This document shows positions 40,224 through 44,725 of a DNA stretch of 44,725 nucleotides, piece after piece. Every line of letters begins with the position of its first letter. Positions within the stretch are counted from its first letter, which is position 1. Origin of the DNA: Nocardia pneumoniae NBRC 100136 (lineage in GTDB: Bacteria; Actinomycetota; Actinomycetes; Mycobacteriales; Mycobacteriaceae). The translations under genes were made by a program, and so were the position numbers. The DNA lies in the NCBI RefSeq assembly GCF_000308755.1, contig NZ_BAGF01000074.1:1-44725 (forward strand), given 5' to 3'. The notes below the pieces were generated by a model. It saw nothing but the letters and a program-made list of their open reading frames with translations, did not search any database and had not been told where the DNA came from.

Positions 40224-42446
40224 TCAGTCGCTGGTGTTCGACCAAACCCCTCGGGGCGCACTCTCGGCGGCTGCGGTTTGCGCGGCAGCCTGGTAGGAGC
40301 CGGGGTCGAGGTAGTCGGCCGATCCCGGCTGGTCTGTTCCCGCACCATCGGTGGTGGTCCGATCACCATGCCCGGGCCACCATGCTTTGTGTCCGATCAT
40401 GGCCGTGAGCGCGGGGGTGAAGAACATCGCCATGACGAACGCGGCGATCGCGATACCCACCGAGATGGCGAAGCCCATCTGTGCGAGCACGTTGTTGCCT
40501 GCCAGCATCATCGACGCGAACGTGCCCGCCAGGATGACTCCGGCCGCGGCGATGGTCGGTCCAGTGTGCCGAAGCGCCAGGGCAGCAGCCTGTTTCGGCT
40601 CGTTGCCCTCGCGTGCCTCCTCCCGCAGCCGGGCGACCATGAGGATGTTGTAGTCGGTGCCGAGCGCGACCACGAACAGATACATGATCACCGGCAGCGT
40701 GAAGATCAGGCCGGACTCGCCCTGGACGTGCTGGAACACCAGCACCGCGGCACCGAGAGTGGCCGCGAAACCGAGGAACACCGACGCCATCAGGTACCAC
40801 GGCGCGACCAGACTGCGCAGCAGCAACCCGAGCACGATCATGATCAGGATCGCCGCCACCGGGAACACGATCGCGTAGTCGCGCGCCATCGCGTCCTGGA
40901 AGTCGACGAACACCGAGGTCATCCCGCCGACCGCCGCCGTGGCACCGGCGGGCGCGGCCGAGTGCGCGACATCCCTCAGCGGCCCCTCGACGGTGTCCAG
41001 CGCGGCATCCGACTCCGGCACGTCGGCGAGGGTCACCACGAAATCGGCGATCGTCTTGTCCGCCGAGAGCTTCGGTTCGGCCACGGCTCCCACGCCGGGT
41101 ACCGCGGCCAGCGCGCCGCGATAAGCGCTGAGCTGTTCGTCGGTCAACTCGCCACCGCCGGAGCGGAGCAGGACATCCGACGGCTGGGTCGTCCCAGCGG
41201 GCATGCCCTTCACCAATTCCTTGCTGTAGACCACGGATTCGGACGCCTCCGAGGTCGAGCCCGAACTGAGGTCGAAGGTCGGGTGGAAACCGAACGCGAA
41301 CACCCCCAGCGCGACCAGCACACCACCGGACGCCACCGCGAAAGCACCGGGCCGCCGACCCAGCGCGTTGCCGACCGCGGCGAACCGCGCGCCCTTCGGC
41401 TCGGTCTTCCACGCCTTGGAGGGCCAGAACACCTTGGTGCCCAACAGCGAAACCACCGCGGGCACCAGCGTCAGCCCGGCCGCCAGCGCCACCGCCACCG
41501 CGATCGCCAGTGCCGGGCCGAGCGCACGGAACATGCCCAGCGTCGACAACACCAGCGCCATGAACGCGATGATCACCGCACCCGCCGCGGACGTGATGGC
41601 CTCCCCCACGCGGGTGACGGCACTGACCATGGCGGTCTTCGGATCTTCGCCCGCACGCAGCCGCTCCCGGTAGCGGAACATCAGGAACAGGATGTAGTCG
41701 GTGCCGACGCCGAACAGCACGACCACCAGGATCGCGTTGATCGACGCATCGATCTGCAAGTCGAATGCCTTGGCCACCATGGCGATCAACCCGCCCACCA
41801 TGCTGGAGATCGCGCCGATCACCACGATCGGCAGCAGGGCGATCACCGGACTGCGGAAGATGACCAGCAGCAGCACCAGAATCAGCACGATGGTGGCGAC
41901 ACCGATGATCGCCATCCCCTTTTCGCTGGATTGCTGCTGGTCCAGCACCTGAGCCGCCTGACCGGTGATGCCCGCCTTCAGGTCGGTACCCGCCACGCGT
42001 TCGGTCAGCTCCGCGCGCAACGCCTTGACCGCGTCACTCTGGGTGGTGTCGTTCGGATTGGTCACCTTGGTCATCTGCACCGCGATGATCTGGATCAACC
42101 GGTTCTCCGACGGCGGCACCGGCTGCATCGCGGTGACATCCTTGACCCGCGTGCCCAGCAGCTCCGTGCCGATGGCCGCGACCGACGCCGAATCGCCCTT
42201 GGTCAGCGGCGCCCCGTCCTGCCGGGCGAACACGATGATCGCCGCGGGCGCCGAGCTCTGCGGAAATGCCTCCTGCTGCATCTCCAACGCCTGGATGGAC
42301 TCGTAATGCGAAGGCAGGAAGGCGGATTGATCGGTCGTCGATTTCAGTTCCGGCGCCGAAGCCACCACCGCGATGGCGAGCAGCACCCACAGGCCGATCA
42401 CCTTCCACGGATTGTGGACCACCAAGGCCCCCAGTCGTGCGAACAT
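40224..42446 (-). CDS. MMPL/RND family membrane transporter
   Basis: A 740-residue inner-membrane exporter with the duplicated RND architecture: an N-terminal membrane helix (residues 13-31), a periplasmic loop, membrane helices from about 178 to 340, a second helix near 368-386 with a second loop, and helices from about 525 to 690. Both halves keep the MMPL signature: GTDYILFLMFRYRERL at 248 and GTDYNILMVARLREE at 596, whose Asp-Tyr pairs carry protons in MmpL3 relatives. MMPL proteins export lipids, lipopeptides or drugs using the proton gradient. Length fits the short drug/lipid-exporter group. ATG at 42446 lies 44 bp after the EXLDI gene, so the two form an operon. It could export the NRPS product, but six other genes lie between and nothing in the sequence links them. 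Confidence 0.95.
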   Translation of the reverse strand: MFARLGALVVHNPWKVIGLWVLLAIAVVASAPELKSTTDQSAFLPSHYESIQALEMQQEAFPQSSAPAAIIVFARQDGAPLTKGDSASVAAIGTELLGTRVKDVTAMQPVPPSENRLIQIIAVQMTKVTNPNDTTQSDAVKALRAELTERVAGTDLKAGITGQAAQVLDQQQSSEKGMAIIGVATIVLILVLLLVIFRSPVIALLPIVVIGAISSMVGGLIAMVAKAFDLQIDASINAILVVVLFGVGTDYILFLMFRYRERLRAGEDPKTAMVSAVTRVGEAITSAAGAVIIAFMALVLSTLGMFRALGPALAIAVAVALAAGLTLVPAVVSLLGTKVFWPSKAWKTEPKGARFAAVGNALGRRPGAFAVASGGVLVALGVFAFGFHPTFDLSSGSTSEASESVVYSKELVKGMPAGTTQPSDVLLRSGGGELTDEQLSAYRGALAAVPGVGAVAEPKLSADKTIADFVVTLADVPESDAALDTVEGPLRDVAHSAAPAGATAAVGGMTSVFVDFQDAMARDYAIVFPVAAILIMIVLGLLLRSLVAPWYLMASVFLGFAATLGAAVLVFQHVQGESGLIFTLPVIMYLFVVALGTDYNILMVARLREEAREGNEPKQAAALALRHTGPTIAAAGVILAGTFASMMLAGNNVLAQMGFAISVGIAIAAFVMAMFFTPALTAMIGHKAWWPGHGDRTTTDGAGTDQPGSADYLDPGSYQAAAQTAAAESAPRGVWSNTSD

Positions 42447-42490
42447 CTGCGAAGAAATCCTTTCCGGATTCGTAAAGAGGCTGGAGTACT

Positions 42491-42970
42491 TCAGATCTCG
42501 AGGTCTTGGGTAGCCGGGTTCTCCGCCACGTCGACGACCGTCCGGTAGATGTGCTCCGGAATCCGGCCCGCCAGTTCGGCGGGCGTGTCCACGATCTCCA
42601 CCGTGTAATCACCCCACTCGCGCTCGTGGCCGGTGAACCCGAGCAGGACACTCCAGCTCTTCCAATCGGTCCAATCGGTCGCCGCCGCCATCTCGCGCCA
42701 GTTCGATTCCTGCCGATGCACCACGAACTTCCCCTTGCGACTCAGATAGACCCGCACCACCTCCACCCCAACCTTGGTGTACTCCCGGGATTCCCCGAGC
42801 AACTTCCCGAAGAACCGCTGCCTGCGCCCACCACCAGGCCCGACTTTCAACACGATCTCGTGGAGATCCTCCACCCCGCCCCGCTTCGCATCCTCCTTCA
42901 CGAAGGTCACACCGCCAGTCGGCTCATCGACAGCATCCGCGCTGGTCAGCTCGTTCGGCTCAGTGGTCAT
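42491..42970 (-). CDS. EXLDI family protein
   Basis: A 159-residue soluble protein of the actinobacterial EXLDI family, named for its conserved C-terminal motif; here the end reads ATQDLEI. The family core is clear: LKVGPGGGRRQRFFGKLLGE, VRVYLSRKGKFVVHRQ, the Trp-rich segment TDWTDWKSW, then TVEIVDTPAELAGRIPEHIY. Members I know of begin with a ribbon-helix-helix-like segment; here that is replaced by an acidic, low-complexity N-terminus (MTTEPNELTSADAVDEPTGG). The start at 42970 is chosen for GGGGA 5 nt upstream; ATGs at 42976 and 42982 are also in frame. It is the first gene of an operon with the MMPL transporter. Molecular function unknown; a role tied to export or its regulation is inferred from position only. 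Confidence 0.87.
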   Translation of the reverse strand: MTTEPNELTSADAVDEPTGGVTFVKEDAKRGGVEDLHEIVLKVGPGGGRRQRFFGKLLGESREYTKVGVEVVRVYLSRKGKFVVHRQESNWREMAAATDWTDWKSWSVLLGFTGHEREWGDYTVEIVDTPAELAGRIPEHIYRTVVDVAENPATQDLEI

Positions 42971-42996
42971 AACCATCCCCATTTCATAGATTAGTG

Positions 42997-43012
42997 CGCA
43001 TGTAAGCATGCG
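42997..43012. promoter_or_regulatory. Inverted repeat upstream of EXLDI-MMPL operon
   Basis: CGCATG-TAAG-CATGCG is a perfect 6-bp-arm inverted repeat whose near edge is 26 bp before the EXLDI start. A repressor site overlapping the promoter is the simplest reading. No regulator gene is next to the operon. Confidence 0.45.
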
Positions 43013-43100
43013 TCTACCGCCAGCGGCCCCATCTCGGATCCCGCTGTGCCGGTGTCGATTTGATGTTGTCCGCGGCGCCCTACTCGAAACGCCCGTCGGA

Positions 43101-43130
43101 CTCACTATAAGTAGATGTATACGTATAACG
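43101..43130. promoter_or_regulatory. AT-rich palindromic promoter/operator candidate
   Basis: A perfect 10-bp palindrome TATACGTATA (43,118-43,127) lies in an AT-rich patch, preceded by CTATAAG (43,104-43,110), in the 261-bp gap between the divergent EXLDI and epimerase genes. Either half could serve as a -10 element on its strand. The site is about 105 bp from the epimerase start and about 150 bp from the EXLDI start. Confidence 0.45.
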
Positions 43131-43231
43131 CAAGAGCGCGCCGGACACCCCCAGCGCGCGACGGCTGGCCAGTCCTTCCGGTTCGACATCGACCAAGCCG
43201 CGGACTGCCGCCCGGATGCGAAGATGAGAGC

Positions 43232-44146
43232 GTGCGAGTACTCGTCACGGGGGCGAACGGCTATCTCGGCCGAGCGGTCATCGAGGCACTGGAAGCAGCC
43301 GGGCACGATCCGATCGCCATGGTGCGGAAGGCCGCTTCATCCATCCACGTGGCGACCCGGGTGGCAGACCTGCTCGATGAGGTCAGGCTTCGAGCGGCGC
43401 TCGATGGAGTCGAGGCGGTCTGCCATCTCGCCGGACTCACTCGCGCACGAGAGTCGACAGTCGATCCCGTCCCGTACTTTCGCACGAATACCGCTGGAAC
43501 CATCGCCCTACTGGACGCAATGGCCGCCATGGGAGTTTCACGGATCCTCTTCGCATCGACCGGGTCGATTTACGGAACGCCGGAGCGTCAGCCGATGACG
43601 GAGGACCTGCCCGATGCGCCGCCTCATCCGTACGCGGCGAGCAAGCTGGCGGCCGAGTTGGCGATCAACGCCCAGGCGCAAGCTGGCAACTTGTCAGCTG
43701 TCGTGCTACGCCTGATGAACCTGGCGGGCGGCATAGACCCTGATCCAACACGTCTGGTTCCTCGGGTACTGGCCGCCGCGAGAAACGGATCCGCGTTGGA
43801 AATCAACGGCGACGGCAGTACGGTCCGGGACTACCTGCACATCGCCGACGCCGCCGCGGCTTTCGTCGCAAGTGTCGAGAACATGCCACCCGTGGGCGCG
43901 GCTACCCGGTACAACATCGGCAGCGGGCATGGCACAAGCATTCTCGACGTCGCCGCCGCCGCCGAGCGGGTGACCGGCCGCCGCATTCACCGTGTGCACC
44001 GGCCGCCGGTATCCGAGCCTGCCGCGTTGATCAGTGACTCATTCAGGGCAATAGCCGAATTATCATGGCGCCCAATGCATTCCGATATCGAAGGCATCGT
44101 TCGCGATACCTGGGTCCACGGTCTCCTGAGCACTGAGCGGGCGTGA
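43232..44146 (+). CDS. NAD-dependent epimerase/dehydratase family protein
   Basis: A 304-residue extended short-chain dehydrogenase. The Rossmann nucleotide-binding motif GANGYLG is at residues 7-13 (GxxGxxG). The catalytic set is visible: Ser/Thr in FASTGSIYG and the YAASK motif (Tyr-x-x-x-Lys) at about 134. Later segments DYLHIADAAAAF and YNIGSGHGTSILDV are typical of UDP-glucose 4-epimerase-like sugar-nucleotide enzymes. The substrate cannot be told. The GTG start at 43232 places the Rossmann motif normally; ATG at 43225 is out of frame. Its 3' end overlaps the convergent ribbon-helix-helix gene by 84 bp. Confidence 0.93.
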   Translation: MRVLVTGANGYLGRAVIEALEAAGHDPIAMVRKAASSIHVATRVADLLDEVRLRAALDGVEAVCHLAGLTRARESTVDPVPYFRTNTAGTIALLDAMAAMGVSRILFASTGSIYGTPERQPMTEDLPDAPPHPYAASKLAAELAINAQAQAGNLSAVVLRLMNLAGGIDPDPTRLVPRVLAAARNGSALEINGDGSTVRDYLHIADAAAAFVASVENMPPVGAATRYNIGSGHGTSILDVAAAAERVTGRRIHRVHRPPVSEPAALISDSFRAIAELSWRPMHSDIEGIVRDTWVHGLLSTERA

Positions 44147-44263
44147 CCTACGACTCCGCTCGAGATATGCCCGGACGGCGTCACGAGTGATTTCGCGCTT
44201 CGAGCGCCCCTCGGCACGGGCTTGCGCCTCGAGCGCGGCCTCTTCGGTCTTGGGCAATCGCAT
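44063..44263 (-). CDS. Ribbon-helix-helix (CopG-like) antitoxin-like protein, orphan
   Basis: A 66-residue protein. The N-terminal MRLPKTEEAALEAQARAEGR then SKREITRDAVRAYLERSRR is a classic ribbon-helix-helix: a short strand followed by two helices, as in antitoxins partnered with Doc or PIN toxins. The ATG at 44263 begins the DNA-contacting strand; the frame extends 15 codons upstream without support. The C-terminal 27 residues are antisense to the 3' end of the epimerase gene. No toxin gene follows; the space where it would normally sit is occupied by the epimerase. It may be a solitary regulator or the remnant of a toxin-antitoxin pair. Confidence 0.72.
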   Translation of the reverse strand: MRLPKTEEAALEAQARAEGRSKREITRDAVRAYLERSRRSRPLSAQETVDPGIANDAFDIGMHWAP

Positions 44264-44318
44264 GGTCCAAGGCACAGCGGAATGATGCCAGGAGCCGATG
44301 CTCCACATGGCGAAATGA

Positions 44319-44354
44319 CGAAGACCCGCCTCCCAAAAAGGAAGCGGGCCTTCG
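44319..44354 (-). terminator. Terminator of the S10 ribosomal operon
   Basis: CGAAGACCCGCCTCC (44,319-44,333) pairs with GGAAGCGGGCCTTCG (44,340-44,354) with minor mismatches and a short A-rich loop on the plus strand (T-rich in the transcript). It begins 29 bp beyond the rpsQ stop codon, the expected place for the end of this operon. Confidence 0.8.
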
Positions 44355-44383
44355 TGTTCCGACTTGTCAGCCGTGGAGCAGGC

Positions 44384-44656
44384 TTACTTCGCCTTCTCCA
44401 GGACCTCGACCAGCCGCCAGCGCTTGGTGGCCGACAGCGGACGGGTCTCCATCAGCTGAACGCGGTCGCCGATACCCGCGATCTCGTTCTCGTCGTGCGC
44501 CTTCACCTTGGAGGTGGTGCGGATGATCTTGCCGTAGAGCGGGTGCTTCACCCGGTCCTCCAGCTCGACCACGATCGTCTTGTTCATCTTGTCCGAGACG
44601 ACGTAGCCGATCCGCACCTTGCGGCGGCCACGCTGTTCCTTGTTCGCATCGCTCAT
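44384..44656 (-). CDS. rpsQ: 30S ribosomal protein S17
   Basis: A 90-residue primary 16S rRNA-binding protein of the small subunit. The family core is clear: RIGYVVSDKMNKTIVVELED, then HPLYGKIIRTTSKVKAHDE, then IGDRVQLMETRPLSATKRWR. The ATG at 44656 overlaps the rpmC stop codon in an ATGA arrangement, showing translational coupling. It is the last gene of the S10 operon here, followed by a hairpin terminator. Confidence 0.98.
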   Translation of the reverse strand: MSDANKEQRGRRKVRIGYVVSDKMNKTIVVELEDRVKHPLYGKIIRTTSKVKAHDENEIAGIGDRVQLMETRPLSATKRWRLVEVLEKAK

Positions 44657-44725
44657 GCGGCATCTCCCTTGCCAGCGGGTCCGGTGGCCAGACCGAGCTC
44701 ACGCTCACGCATGACCGTGTAGATG
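44653..44725 (-). CDS. rpmC: 50S ribosomal protein L29, C-terminal part (5' end beyond window)
   Basis: The visible 23 residues (IYTVMRERELGLATG, then PAGKGDAA) match the C-terminus of actinobacterial L29, and the frame ends in a TGA overlapping the rpsQ ATG. L29 sits near the peptide exit tunnel of the large subunit. The position directly upstream of rpsQ agrees with the universal rplP-rpmC-rpsQ order. Confidence 0.93.
   Translation of the reverse strand, partial: IYTVMRERELGLATGPAGKGDAA

Overview
The window is high-GC actinobacterial DNA with many GTG and TTG starts. It most likely comes from Nocardia or a close mycolic-acid-bearing relative. The support is a very large multimodular NRPS with actinobacterial C-domain motifs, an MMPL exporter next to an EXLDI-family protein, an XRE regulator of the kind with an internal MDRRxF segment, an orphan cobM, and an S10 ribosomal operon that ends at rpsQ followed by a terminator. 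The genus is inferred.

Positions 1 to about 34,364 (minus strand) hold one uninterrupted reading frame, the 5' part of a giant non-ribosomal peptide synthetase gene that leaves the window at its left edge. About 11,450 residues are visible: ten complete modules and the first part of an eleventh condensation domain. It opens with an EntF-like condensation domain and no loading module, so the first amino acid is probably N-acylated by a donor supplied in trans. Specificity codes read by eye predict X-X-Ser-Ser-Thr-(D)X-Ser-X-Ser-X-(further). The only epimerization domain is in module 6, and it is followed by a DCL-type condensation domain in module 7. Several modules carry nearly identical DNA blocks, which points to growth by internal duplication and gene conversion.

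From 34,365 to 38,260 come an AT-rich leader upstream of the NRPS, cobM (precorrin-4 C11-methyltransferase), a spacer with a 28-bp tandem repeat, a GlxA-type AraC regulator divergent from a small cupin gene with an 8-bp-arm palindrome between them, a PPOX/F420-type flavin oxidoreductase, and a small resolvase-like protein. From 38,260 to 43,015 come an XRE regulator, a strong bidirectional hairpin terminator, and an EXLDI-MMPL exporter operon with palindromes upstream. From 43,232 to the right edge come an NAD-dependent epimerase, an orphan ribbon-helix-helix antitoxin-like gene overlapping its 3' end, a terminator, rpsQ and the 3' end of rpmC.

The NRPS is the accessory element of interest. 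No tailoring, MbtH-like, thioesterase or acyl-loading gene is visible near its start, so the remaining pathway genes should lie beyond the left edge or elsewhere. The AraC/cupin pair and the EXLDI/MMPL pair look like separate small regulatory and export units and are not clearly part of the NRPS pathway.
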